In this document: positions 16,922 to 25,591 of the stretch, in pieces
Layout of the letters: every line of letters begins with the position of its first letter
Position numbering within the stretch: the first letter of the stretch is position 1
DNA from: Lachnospiraceae bacterium
GTDB lineage: Bacteria > Bacillota > Clostridia > Lachnospirales > Lachnospiraceae
Length of the DNA: 64,000 nucleotides
Direction of reading: 5' to 3'
Assembly: GCA_017480445.1 (NCBI GenBank)
Contig: JAFVAO010000064.1
Location: 1-64,000, forward strand
Made by a program: the position numbers and the translations under genes
Notes under the pieces: generated by a model
The model's database searches: none
Told to the model about the DNA's origin: nothing
The model's input: only the letters and a program-made list of their open reading frames with translations

Positions 16922-18352
16922 ATGCACTATGTAACAGGGACTTATCAGAGCGAGGGCAGGAGCACTGCGCTTTTTTGCCGGCAAACTGCCGTGCGGGACC
17001 GGACGCCGGCTGTATTGGCCTTTCTGATCGTCGGCGCAAAAGAGGATCCGGCGCGGATACAAAAGCTGCGGGACCGGATTGCAGGCTGGTGGGAAGATCA
17101 GCGACAGACCATCTGCCCTGGGCGGCGGCAGGAACGCGTGACGGATCGGCTGTTTGCACATACCCAGACGCTGTTTGCGGCGCAGCAGGCAGCGGGTCTG
17201 TTGACGGAGCAGGATGCCTGTGCACTGTTTTGCGCACTGGGTACGCACTGCTTTTACATGTGGAAGGGACAGGCGGAGCTATGGCTGATGCAGACCTGTT
17301 TTGACAGAGCAACAGGTTGTTCGCTGACCACCGTATCCGCGGGGATGCAGTGGAGAAGGGCGGACTGGGAAGCAGGCGCGGGGATCCTGCTTGGAAACGC
17401 ATCTTTTTTCCGGCAGATGGACGCCAGGCGGTTGGGGGAATGCCTGCAGGCATCCGCGTTGACAGACACAGACCGCGTCAGCAGACATCTGGCGGAGACC
17501 GCGACGGCGGCGGTTCGGGGCGGCGCCCCGGATCCGGTGCTTTTGTATCTTGGACTGCAGGCGGATCAGGTGCCGGAGGAGACGCTTTTACAGCTGGGCT
17601 ATCGCGTCCTGCGCCCCCTGGGCAGCGGCGCCCAGGGGAAGGTGTACCTGGTAGCCGGGACAGCGGGAGTGCTGTACGCCTGCAAGGTGGCCGCAGAGAC
17701 GCAGGAACGCATACTGCTCAGACAGGAGGCGACGCTGCAGCGGGAGATCCGGCACCCCCTGTTTGCGGCGTATCATGACCTGCGGGATACAGCACAGCAC
17801 ACGTTTTTCTTCATGGAATACATTCAGGGCGTCTCGCTGCGGGAGATGCTGCGCGGAAAGACGAAGGACAGCGGCTTTGACGCGCGCGCGGTGATGCTTG
17901 CGCTGGCGGAGGGGCTGGCCGATCTGCAGGAGAGGCCGGATCCGATATTGTACCGTGACTTAAAGCCGGAGCACGTTCTGTTCGATCAGGTGCACCGGCG
18001 GGTGCGGCTCCTGGATCTGGGCTGTGCCAGACCGCGCTCCGTGGCCGGCCGCTCCCGGGCGGGGACCAGAGGGTATGCGGCACCGGAGCAGTTGGATGAC
18101 CTGGGCATTCGGCAGGACACCTACAGTGATGTCTATGCATTTGGGAAATTGCTGCGGGTAATGCTGCCCGGGACGGCTAAGCGGAAACGATCCGGTGCAG
18201 ATGCCCTGCCGGCCGTCTGGCAGCAGCTGGCGACGCGCTGCACTGCCGAACAGCCGCAGGAACGCCCGCAGTGCATGCGGGATGTGCTGACTGCACTCAA
18301 GGCGCAGCCTATGCCGGCACCACCTGCCTGCATAGGCCAACCGCCCGCATAG
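16922..18352 (+). CDS. Hanks-type Ser/Thr protein kinase fused to a degenerate PP2C-like domain
   Basis: The C-terminal half of this 476-residue protein is a protein kinase: glycine loop LGSGAQGKVY near 233-242, ATP lysine K255 in YACKVA, catalytic YRDLKPEH with D346, metal site DLG (D365), YAAPEQ, and DTYSDVYAFG. All catalytic residues are in place, though HRD has become YRD and DFG has become DLG. The N-terminal 215 or so residues resemble a PP2C phosphatase in layout, including WEAGAGILL where PP2C has its GDxxLLxSDG motif and a final PDPVLLYL strand, but the metal-binding aspartates are gone. I infer a regulatory pseudo-phosphatase. No membrane segment or PASTA domain is present, so it is cytosolic. 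A strong GGAGGT precedes the ATG. It lies right before the glycan genes. Confidence 0.75.
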   Translation: MHYVTGTYQSEGRSTALFCRQTAVRDRTPAVLAFLIVGAKEDPARIQKLRDRIAGWWEDQRQTICPGRRQERVTDRLFAHTQTLFAAQQAAGLLTEQDACALFCALGTHCFYMWKGQAELWLMQTCFDRATGCSLTTVSAGMQWRRADWEAGAGILLGNASFFRQMDARRLGECLQASALTDTDRVSRHLAETATAAVRGGAPDPVLLYLGLQADQVPEETLLQLGYRVLRPLGSGAQGKVYLVAGTAGVLYACKVAAETQERILLRQEATLQREIRHPLFAAYHDLRDTAQHTFFFMEYIQGVSLREMLRGKTKDSGFDARAVMLALAEGLADLQERPDPILYRDLKPEHVLFDQVHRRVRLLDLGCARPRSVAGRSRAGTRGYAAPEQLDDLGIRQDTYSDVYAFGKLLRVMLPGTAKRKRSGADALPAVWQQLATRCTAEQPQERPQCMRDVLTALKAQPMPAPPACIGQPPA

Positions 18353-18371
18353 ACGAACTTACATCGCTGCA

Positions 18372-18400
18372 TGGACATCTGCCCCCCAATGTGATACAAT
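18372..18400 (+). promoter_or_regulatory. Promoter of the glycan cluster
   Basis: TGGACA (18372-18377) and TACAAT (18395-18400) have a 17-base spacer, and TGA before the -10 makes it an extended -10 site. The ATG at 18399 overlaps this -10, which argues against translation starting there. The leader to the likely start codon is about 208 bases. Confidence 0.65.
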
Positions 18401-18414
18401 GAAACATGCAAAGA

Positions 18415-18576
18415 AAAACAAGCGGCTGCGCAGCAGACATTTGTTTTTCATGCATGTTTCAACGAGAAAGCAGATTTGCGAAGCAAATCAAAAAGCTGCG
18501 CAGCAGCGTGCTTTCGAGTATGAACCAGACAAGCAGAAAACAAGCGGCTGCGCAGCAGACATTTGTTTTTCATGCA
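18415..18576 (+). repeat. Leader with a duplicated 40-base element and three GCTGCGCAGC palindromes
   Basis: Bases 18415-18454 and 18537-18576 are identical over 40 bases. Each copy has outer arms AAAACAA and TTGTTTT around the ten-base palindrome GCTGCGCAGC (18425-18434 and 18547-18556). A third palindrome lies between them at 18495-18504. A separate perfect hairpin GATTTGC-GAA-GCAAATC sits at 18473-18489. The frame stays open through the area in two registers, so it could be miscalled as coding, but no ribosome site supports this. Confidence 0.8.
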
Positions 18577-18614
18577 AAGTCTGGACTTACACTGCAGGAG
18601 ACAAGAGTGAAATT

Positions 18615-20720
18615 ATGAAAAAGAAACAGAATCAGAAAAAGCATGCCGTCGGACAGGGCGCAGGAAAGGGACAGGGGTATGTACAGTGGTTGTTCCCGAT
18701 ACTTTGTTCGGTGGTCATCTTTGTGCTTGCGATCTGGGGGATCGATCAGTTCCACCAGTTTTTGTTGTTTGATGATGAGTTCGGCTATTGGACGGGCAGT
18801 GCCTATCTGACGGGGACGGACTGGAAGTCGGTGGCCAGCGGGATTCCCTATTACAGCTACGGCTACGGCATGCTGGTGTTGACGCCCATACGGCTGTTGA
18901 TATCCTCGCCGCCCCTCATGTACAAGGCGGCGATCGTTGTGAACGCCCTGTTTCTCGTCGCGAGCTTCTGGCTGGCGAGATATGTGACGAAGCAGCTTTA
19001 TCCGGATTGCGCACCTCTGCTGCGGGACGGATTGTGCTTCCTGTGCCAGGTGTATTCCTGTTATCTGGTGTTCTCCCACATTGCGTGGGCGGAATGTCTG
19101 TTGGTGTTCGCGTTCTGGGTGTTTGTCTGGCTCAGCCTGCGCGTGATCCAAAAGCCCGGCATCTGGAACCATGTGGGAATCGCGGTGAACGCGGTGGCGC
19201 TGTATGTCATCCACCAGCGGACCCTTTCGGTGATCATTGCCACGGTGATGATCATGATTTTGCTGTTTGTGCGCGAGAAGGAGCGCAGAAAAGATGTCAT
19301 TGTATTTGGCATGACGCTGGGAGGCTTATTATTTTTACACTCCCTGCTCAAGACGGATCTGCTGGGCACATACTACCAAAGTACCATGGGCCACAGCCGG
19401 ATTATACTGTTTGCAATTGCGGCGTGTGTGATGGCGCTGGGCCTTTTCTTTGTGGATCCCAAACGCAGAAGAATTCTAATCGCGATGGCGGCGGTTGCGC
19501 TGGCGGGCGGCCTGATCTATTATCTGACAGGCGCGCGGACGGCAGCGCCGGTGGCGGATAACGCGCGCGTACAGGTGAATGATTTCGCGGGACAGCTGCA
19601 CAAGCTGCGCAGCATCTTCACCTGGGATGGGTTTGTCAGTCTGTTCCAGAGCATCGTGGGCAAGTGGTTTTATCTGACCATGTCCACCTGTCTGTTGATC
19701 TGGTGGAGCATGGAAAAGCTGTTCGCGCAGAGTATCGCGTATATCCGCCAGCTGTGGGCACAGAGACGGCCGCAGGATGCGGCGGCTGCGGCGACGGGCG
19801 CCGCGAAGAAGAGCGCAGCTGCCCCGAAAAAGACAGGTAAAAAAGCGGGTAAGAAGACGAAAGAACAGGAGACGGTGGGAGAGCTGACCGTCTGGTATAT
19901 CTGGCTGCTGCTCATGTTCCTGGGAAACTTTATGATCGCCGCGATCTATATGATCGATGTGACGCGCAATGATATCCTGCTCTATGGACGTTACACGGAG
20001 CATATGCTGGGAATTTATATTATCATCGGCGCCATGGTCTATCTGCGGGATAAATACTGGGTCGGCAAGACGATGGTCTATGTGTGCGTAGCCGGCATCT
20101 CGGGCGTGATCTGCGAATATGTGTTGGACAGGCTGGGACTGACCAGTTATCAGGCGTACCACAGCATGTACACCTCCCTGTTTTTGCAGAAGGACGTGCC
20201 GCCCTATGACGCGATGTACTACTTTACGGCGTTTGGCATCGGCGTCTCTCTGGCGGTGCTGCTCTTGCTTCGGTGGCGCGGCCCGGGAAAGCAGACCTGG
20301 ATCCCCAGGACACTGATCCTCGTGCCGCTTACGGTGCTGTTTTGCAAGATTGCTTACGGCATGGTCTTTGACACCATGGCAAGCAAGCAGGATTTGAGAG
20401 TATACAACATCATCAGCCTTGTGGAGGCGTTGCAGCAGGTGGACGGCGAGGCCGGCAACAACATTTATTATTGCAGGGACACGGAGGCCAGATACTGGTC
20501 GGAGAGCTTCCAGTTCCTCATGCCGGATACACCGGTGACTGTGATTGACACGACCCAGGTTGATCCGGAGGAAGAAGCGTTTTACATCACGGGTGACGAC
20601 TTCGTGGGCGTGCCCGGATATGCGGAGAATTTTTACTGTATCGGTAAGTCGTACCAGTTCGCGGTGAGTGTCGGAAGCGACACGGAGCTGGCCAAACGGG
20701 CGAGAAAGCTCGCACATTGA
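18615..20720 (+). CDS. Polytopic membrane protein, GT-C glycosyltransferase-like
   Basis: The 701-residue product has about a dozen hydrophobic segments. Near residues 50-58 it carries FDDEFGYW in the first extracellular loop, the acidic motif position of GT-C glycosyltransferases that use polyprenyl-phosphate sugars. A cytosolic loop around residues 385-425 is almost only alanine, lysine and glycine (AAAAATGAAKKSAAAPKKTG and following). The C-terminus ends in a soluble extracellular domain. The start is the ATG at 18615, since an earlier ATG overlaps the promoter; GGAGA lies 14 bases upstream, rather far. It begins the glycan cluster, and the donor could come from the DPM-like enzyme at 23779. 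The exact sugar and acceptor are unknown. Confidence 0.65.
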   Translation: MKKKQNQKKHAVGQGAGKGQGYVQWLFPILCSVVIFVLAIWGIDQFHQFLLFDDEFGYWTGSAYLTGTDWKSVASGIPYYSYGYGMLVLTPIRLLISSPPLMYKAAIVVNALFLVASFWLARYVTKQLYPDCAPLLRDGLCFLCQVYSCYLVFSHIAWAECLLVFAFWVFVWLSLRVIQKPGIWNHVGIAVNAVALYVIHQRTLSVIIATVMIMILLFVREKERRKDVIVFGMTLGGLLFLHSLLKTDLLGTYYQSTMGHSRIILFAIAACVMALGLFFVDPKRRRILIAMAAVALAGGLIYYLTGARTAAPVADNARVQVNDFAGQLHKLRSIFTWDGFVSLFQSIVGKWFYLTMSTCLLIWWSMEKLFAQSIAYIRQLWAQRRPQDAAAAATGAAKKSAAAPKKTGKKAGKKTKEQETVGELTVWYIWLLLMFLGNFMIAAIYMIDVTRNDILLYGRYTEHMLGIYIIIGAMVYLRDKYWVGKTMVYVCVAGISGVICEYVLDRLGLTSYQAYHSMYTSLFLQKDVPPYDAMYYFTAFGIGVSLAVLLLLRWRGPGKQTWIPRTLILVPLTVLFCKIAYGMVFDTMASKQDLRVYNIISLVEALQQVDGEAGNNIYYCRDTEARYWSESFQFLMPDTPVTVIDTTQVDPEEEAFYITGDDFVGVPGYAENFYCIGKSYQFAVSVGSDTELAKRARKLAH

Positions 20721-20729
20721 GGAAAGCAT

Positions 20730-21683
20730 ATGCAAGGGAAAATTGCGGCGGTGATCGTCACATACAATCGAAAAGAATTACTGGCGAAGTGCCTGCAGGC
20801 AGTGTACCGGCAGACGCGGCCTGCAGATCAGATCGTCGTGATCGACAACCACAGCACGGACGGCACGGAAGCCTATATCCGGCAGCAGGCCTATCCGGCG
20901 CAGCCGGAGCTGATCTATCGCAGACTTTCCGCGAACAGCGGCGGCGCGGGCGGTTTTCATGAAGGGATCCGGCTCGCGCGGCAAAACGGGGCGGACTGGG
21001 TGTGGATCATGGACGATGACGTGATTCCCGATCCGACCTGTCTGGCGGAACTGCTTGCCGCACGGGAGAAAATCAAGGGCAGGATCAGCTTTTTAGCCAG
21101 TTCGGTGCGCGGAACAAGCGGGGAGGCCATGAATGTCCCCAAACTCACGAGGAAACAGTTTCTACACTATACGGACTGGTACCAATATCTGGACGAGGGC
21201 ATTGTCCAGGTCGTAAAGGCGACCTTTGTCTCCCTGTTGCTGAACGGAGCGGCTATCGACCGCTGCGGGCTGCCCTGGAAACCCTTCTTTATCTGGGGGG
21301 ACGACTCCGAGTATACGCAGCGGCTGATCCGGGACTTCGGCCCCGCGTACATGGTCGGCAAGAGCAAGGCGACCCATCTGCGCGGAAGCGCACAGGAGCT
21401 GTCCATTGTGAAAGAGACCAATCCGGACAGGATTCCGCTGTATTTTTACTACTATCGAAACAATCTGATCGGCTTCTGGGAGTATGAGACGCCGCTTTAT
21501 TGCTTCCTGTGCATGGGAAAGCTGTGGTGGGATGCGCTGCAGGTGTTGTGCAAGGGAAAATACAAAGGGCGTAAGCTGCGGGTGATCGGGAAGGCTTTTG
21601 TACATTTTGTGTTCGGCCTGTATGACAGAACCTCCTTCCGCAACCGATCGAAGACGGAAAAAACCGGAGGAGACAGGATATGA
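20730..21683 (+). CDS. GT2 glycosyltransferase, GlfT/rhamnosyltransferase-like
   Basis: The 317-residue protein begins with a GT-A fold: AAVIVTYNRKELL, QIVVIDNHSTDGT, then NSGGAGGFHEGI and the metal-binding WIMDDDVIP (residues about 92-100). The GGAGGFHEG segment with a triple-aspartate motif is typical of the galactofuranosyl and rhamnosyl branch of family GT2. WGDDSEY later in the chain is the likely catalytic base region. No membrane helix is obvious. It lies nine bases after the GT-C-like gene and overlaps the next gene by four bases (ATGA), so the set is translationally coupled. No UDP-galactopyranose mutase gene is in the window, so the donor is uncertain. Confidence 0.85.
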   Translation: MQGKIAAVIVTYNRKELLAKCLQAVYRQTRPADQIVVIDNHSTDGTEAYIRQQAYPAQPELIYRRLSANSGGAGGFHEGIRLARQNGADWVWIMDDDVIPDPTCLAELLAAREKIKGRISFLASSVRGTSGEAMNVPKLTRKQFLHYTDWYQYLDEGIVQVVKATFVSLLLNGAAIDRCGLPWKPFFIWGDDSEYTQRLIRDFGPAYMVGKSKATHLRGSAQELSIVKETNPDRIPLYFYYYRNNLIGFWEYETPLYCFLCMGKLWWDALQVLCKGKYKGRKLRVIGKAFVHFVFGLYDRTSFRNRSKTEKTGGDRI

Positions 21684-22651
21684 AGAAGCCAATGGTCAGT
21701 GTGATTATTCCGGTCTACAATATGATAGAATATCTGGACGACTGTGTCGAGAGCGTGCTGGCGCAGACCTATGGAAAGCTGGAGATCTGGCTGGTGGATG
21801 ACGGTTCCACGGACGGCAGCGGCAGACTGTGCGACACCTATGCGGCGGGCGACGCGCGCATCCGCGTGATTCATCGGACGAACGGCGGCTTGTCAGCGGC
21901 GCGCAATACGGGGCTTGACGCGATGAAGGGGGACTACGTGGTATTCGTAGACGCCGATGATTACGTGCGCAAGGACTACGTGCAAATGCTTCTTAGATGC
22001 GCGCTGCGAGACGGCACGGATCTGGTGATCGGCTCACACTGCAAGGTGTCCGGCAATGTGGCGCCTACCCATAGAACGCCGCCGCGGGCACATCGCATCC
22101 TGGCAGGAAAGCAGCTGCAGGTGTGGATGCTCTCCGGCAGACTGAGCATGTATGCTCATGGCAAGCTCTATAAAGCTGCCTTGTTTGAAAAAATCCGTTT
22201 TCCGGAAGGAAAATTATTCGAGGATGTACCGACCCTGTGGCAGGTGCTGGCGCAGACAGAGCAGGCGTCCTGGCTGGATGTGCCGCTCTATTATTACAGA
22301 CAGCACCCGAACAGCATTGTGAACGCGGATTTCACACCGGCGCGGATGGATCAGCTGTACGCGGCGGAGGAGATCTACCGGGAGGTGAAGCGGGATCCGG
22401 TGCTGCGACTGCCGGCGGCGAGCCGCTGCTTTTTCAGTGCGGCGGATAATTTTACGCTGGTGACCAAGGCCTATCCAAGAGAGCGCCGCTACCTGTGGCT
22501 GCGGATATGCGCCTACAGACGGCTGGTGCTGCAGGATACCACGGCGAGGGCCTCTTTAAAATGTATGGCACTCCTTTCCTATGGCTCGCCTTATCTTGTC
22601 CGCCTGGTGGGGAAAGGGTATAAGCGCTATCAACAGCTGCGCAGAGGATGA
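21680..22651 (+). CDS. GT2 family glycosyltransferase
   Basis: The 323 residues show the GT-A core of bacterial capsule and exopolysaccharide transferases: VSVIIPVYNMIEYLDDC, LVDDGSTDGS near residues 38-46, NGGLSAARNTGLD, and the metal motif VFVDADDYV near 92. The C-terminal third is basic and may lie on the membrane. Similar proteins add single hexoses to lipid-linked oligosaccharides; the sugar here cannot be predicted. The start overlaps the previous gene in ATGA. Confidence 0.88.
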   Translation: MKKPMVSVIIPVYNMIEYLDDCVESVLAQTYGKLEIWLVDDGSTDGSGRLCDTYAAGDARIRVIHRTNGGLSAARNTGLDAMKGDYVVFVDADDYVRKDYVQMLLRCALRDGTDLVIGSHCKVSGNVAPTHRTPPRAHRILAGKQLQVWMLSGRLSMYAHGKLYKAALFEKIRFPEGKLFEDVPTLWQVLAQTEQASWLDVPLYYYRQHPNSIVNADFTPARMDQLYAAEEIYREVKRDPVLRLPAASRCFFSAADNFTLVTKAYPRERRYLWLRICAYRRLVLQDTTARASLKCMALLSYGSPYLVRLVGKGYKRYQQLRRG

Positions 22652-22657
22652 CAGTCT

Positions 22658-23761
22658 ATGATTAGTGTTGTGATTCCGGTCTACAATGGAGAAACTTATA
22701 TTCGGCAGACCATCCGGTCCATCTGCCGCTCCACCTGTCGTGAGCTGGAGATTATTGCGGTGGATGACGGCTCGACGGATCGCAGCCTCGCGATTCTGCA
22801 GAGCCTGAAGCAGCAGGATCAGAGAATTGCCGTGTACACACAGCCCAACAGCGGCGTGGTGGCGGCGCGCAATTTCGGGGCAGCGCTTGCAAACGGCGAC
22901 TATCTGTGCTTTTGCGACCAGGATGACCTGGTGGCGGCGTCTCTGTATGAGAAGCTGTTGGCGCGCATGGAGCGGGACGGCAGCGATATGGCGATGTGCT
23001 CCTCCGCGAGACTGATCGATGGAAAGCGTTCGGACTACGATCTACTGGAGGACAATCTCTATGCGGGCAGCAGGATCCGCACGGGGTTGATCTATCCGAT
23101 GCTGTTCAACGGCTACCGCGTGCCGTTTCTGCAGGAGGCGGGCAACCATTATCCCAATATCTGGGTCTGCCTGTTCCGCACAAGCTTCTGGAAGGCCGCG
23201 CAGCTTCGGTTTCGCGCCTATGTGAATTTTGAGGATGATTTACTGGTAAAATTAGAAGCCTTGTCAAAAGCACAAAAGGTGAGTACAATATCTGATGTAG
23301 GATATCTGTGGCGCGTCAACGAGCGCTCCGAGACCTATGCCTGCCGCTTCGTGGAGGATATCGGGGCAAAACAGGATGCATGCCTGCAGGATCAGGAAGC
23401 TTCGCTGCAGGCAGCCGGCGCATCTTCGCGGGAACTTACTTACTTCCGACAGGTCACACGCTGCAAACAGTACATTGACGCCATGCACAATCTGGTCTGC
23501 GGCAGGCAGCGTGCAAGCAAGGCGGAGATCCGCACATACTGCGCGACACAGATCTACAGCAGACAATTCGAAGATAGTATAAACGCCAGACGCTTCCTGA
23601 AAAAAGGACGCGTCATTCCCGGGTGCATCCTGCCGCTTTTAAGCCGCAGGTGGTCCGTGACAGCCTATGTGGCGCAGACTGTATTGGAGCACTTGCTGCG
23701 CACCTCGCTGCGCTCCCCGTTGTTAACCGGCATCGAGCGGCGGATCAAGCGGATGCGGTAA
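22658..23761 (+). CDS. GT2 family glycosyltransferase
   Basis: This 367-residue enzyme carries ISVVIPVYNGETYIRQTI, AVDDGSTDRS near residue 36, NSGVVAARNFG and CFCDQDDL near 87, giving a complete nucleotide-sugar and metal site. A long C-terminal region is helical and basic with no clear transmembrane segment. It follows the preceding transferase by six bases, so it belongs to the same transcript. Its distinct C-terminus suggests a different acceptor from the neighbouring GT2 enzymes. Substrate unknown. Confidence 0.88.
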   Translation: MISVVIPVYNGETYIRQTIRSICRSTCRELEIIAVDDGSTDRSLAILQSLKQQDQRIAVYTQPNSGVVAARNFGAALANGDYLCFCDQDDLVAASLYEKLLARMERDGSDMAMCSSARLIDGKRSDYDLLEDNLYAGSRIRTGLIYPMLFNGYRVPFLQEAGNHYPNIWVCLFRTSFWKAAQLRFRAYVNFEDDLLVKLEALSKAQKVSTISDVGYLWRVNERSETYACRFVEDIGAKQDACLQDQEASLQAAGASSRELTYFRQVTRCKQYIDAMHNLVCGRQRASKAEIRTYCATQIYSRQFEDSINARRFLKKGRVIPGCILPLLSRRWSVTAYVAQTVLEHLLRTSLRSPLLTGIERRIKRMR

Positions 23762-23778
23762 TGAGATAGGAGATACAA

Positions 23779-24813
23779 ATGAAGCTGATTATACAGATCC
23801 CTTGCTATAACGAGGCGGAGACGCTGCTTGTGGCGCTGAACGACCTGCCGAAGCACATCGACGGCATTGATGTGATCGAATACCTGATCATCAACGACGG
23901 CAGCAGCGACAATACCGAGCAGCTGGCCAAAGAGTGGGGTGTGCACTATGTGGTGCACTTTAAGCAGAATCTCGGACTGGCCAGAGGATTTCTGGCCGGC
24001 ATCGACCTGGCGCTCCGCAATGGTGCGGATATCATTGTCAATACAGATGCAGACAATCAATATTGCGGCGCGGACATCGAGAAACTGATCCGTCCCATCA
24101 TGGAAAAAAAGGCGGATATCGTGATCGGGGAACGCCCCATCGATGAGACGGCGAGCTTTTCTCCGCTCAAGAAGAAACTTCAGCACTTTGGCAGCTGGGT
24201 AGTCAGAAAAGCGTCCCGCACAAAGATTCCGGACGCACCCAGCGGGTTCCGCGCATACAGCCGTCAGGCTGCCATGCGTGTAAACGTGCACAATGAGTAC
24301 ACCTACACGCTGGAGACCATCGTGCAGGCGGGACGGAACAAGATGGCCATCACCTCCGTGCCGGTGCACACCAATCCGCAGCTGCGCAAGTCCAGACTGT
24401 CCCACAGCATGTGGGATTATATCAAAAAGTCCATGTTGACGATCCTGCGCGCCTTTTTGATGTACCGCTCCCTGTTCACCTTCACTGTGATCGCGCTTGT
24501 CTTCGGTGTGCCGGGCTTCCTGTTGGGCGTGCGCTTCCTGATCCTGCGCGCAAGCGGCGACGGCGGCGGGCACATGCAGTCCCTGATCCTCGCGATCCTG
24601 CTCATCATGATCGGCGTACAGAGCTTCATGATGGGTATGCAGGCGGACATCATCTCGGCGAACCGCAAATTGATCGAGGACACACAGTACAGGATCAAGA
24701 AGCTGGAGTTTGCACTGCTCGATGCGGAGGGAAAACGGCGGGGAGAGCAGGATGGGGAAGAAGACGCTGAGGAAACGGAGCAAATAAATGATCAGACTCA
24801 TAAAGAGAAATAA
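23779..24813 (+). CDS. GT2 polyprenyl-phosphate glycosyltransferase (DPM1/GtrB-like)
   Basis: The 344 residues begin LIIQIPCYNEAETLL, with INDGSSDNT near 38, QNLGLARGFLAGID and NTDADNQY near 89, the pattern of dolichol-phosphate-mannose-synthase-like enzymes. GERP, SGFRAYSR and YTLETIVQAG follow, also typical. Two membrane helices near residues 233-252 and 267-285 end in a charged tail rich in lysine then glutamate. The likely reaction is transfer of a sugar from a nucleotide to undecaprenyl phosphate, which would supply the GT-C-like protein at 18615. The last 26 bases overlap the start of the ABC permease gene, and base composition changes at this junction. Confidence 0.85.
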   Translation: MKLIIQIPCYNEAETLLVALNDLPKHIDGIDVIEYLIINDGSSDNTEQLAKEWGVHYVVHFKQNLGLARGFLAGIDLALRNGADIIVNTDADNQYCGADIEKLIRPIMEKKADIVIGERPIDETASFSPLKKKLQHFGSWVVRKASRTKIPDAPSGFRAYSRQAAMRVNVHNEYTYTLETIVQAGRNKMAITSVPVHTNPQLRKSRLSHSMWDYIKKSMLTILRAFLMYRSLFTFTVIALVFGVPGFLLGVRFLILRASGDGGGHMQSLILAILLIMIGVQSFMMGMQADIISANRKLIEDTQYRIKKLEFALLDAEGKRRGEQDGEEDAEETEQINDQTHKEK

Positions 24814-25576
24814 AGAGATAATTTGGAATTTGGCATTAAATGATTTTGCTACAAAATATGCCGGATCCATATTCGGAACATTTTGGGCGTTTTTACAACC
24901 GATCATGACAGTTTTAATATACGCATGTGTTTTTCAATATGGATTGCGTTCAACGTCGCCGGTTGAAGGGGTTTCCTATTTGTTTTGGTTTGCAGCAGGA
25001 ATGATCCCGTGGTTTTTCTTTGCGGATTGTGTCAGAGCGATCACAGGGGTGTATATCGAATACAGTTATTTGGTTAAAAAGGTTGTGTTCGATATAGAAC
25101 TATTACCGATTATAAAGATTATCTCTTCTTTTTTTGTGCATCTGGTGTTTTTGGTATTGCTTTTTTGCGTAGGTTTTTTATGTGGAGAGTCTATGCCATT
25201 GCAGTTGATTCAGTTGTTTTACTATGTTTTTGCAACAGTACTTTTGGTATATGCTATTGGTAAATGCACATCCTCCCTTGTACTTTTTTTTAGAGATTTA
25301 AGCCAAATAGTGAATATTGTACTGGATATATTACTATGGGCAACACCTATTATCTGGCCTTACAAAAACGTGGTGCCGGAAGCATTCTGGTGGATTATAA
25401 AAACAAATCCTGTTTTTTACCTGACAGAAGGATATAGAGATTGTTTTATCAACAAGGTATGGTTTTGGGAAAAGCCGGAATGGACGATTTATTTCTGGCT
25501 TATCACAGTGTTTATGCTGGCGTTGGGAAATCATGTCTCTGCGAAAATGAAACCACATTTTGCAGACGTATTATAG
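24788..25576 (+). CDS. ABC-2 type polysaccharide/teichoic acid export permease (Wzm/TagG-like)
   Basis: The 262-residue protein has six predicted membrane helices and the family pattern: an N-terminal amphipathic stretch with LNDFATKYAGSIFGTFWAFLQP, then FWFAAGMIPWFFFAD, and a C-terminal NPVFYLTEGYRDC segment. Together with the next gene it forms an ABC exporter that moves lipid-linked glycans across the membrane. GGAG lies nine bases before the ATG within the end of the previous gene. From this gene to about 33260 the DNA is much richer in A and T than the flanks, which suggests a separately acquired block. Confidence 0.92.
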   Translation: MIRLIKRNKEIIWNLALNDFATKYAGSIFGTFWAFLQPIMTVLIYACVFQYGLRSTSPVEGVSYLFWFAAGMIPWFFFADCVRAITGVYIEYSYLVKKVVFDIELLPIIKIISSFFVHLVFLVLLFCVGFLCGESMPLQLIQLFYYVFATVLLVYAIGKCTSSLVLFFRDLSQIVNIVLDILLWATPIIWPYKNVVPEAFWWIIKTNPVFYLTEGYRDCFINKVWFWEKPEWTIYFWLITVFMLALGNHVSAKMKPHFADVL

Positions 25577-25591
25577 TTGGGGTATGTGTGT

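Noticed and set aside
18399..18614. N-terminal extension of 72 residues on the GT-C-like protein
   Set aside because: The ATG at 18399 is part of the predicted -10 element and has no ribosome site; the extension would be built from DNA repeats and is open in another frame too.
19476..20735. A 419-codon minus-strand frame
   Set aside because: Antisense to the membrane protein gene, and rich in His, Arg and Gln as expected for a shadow frame.
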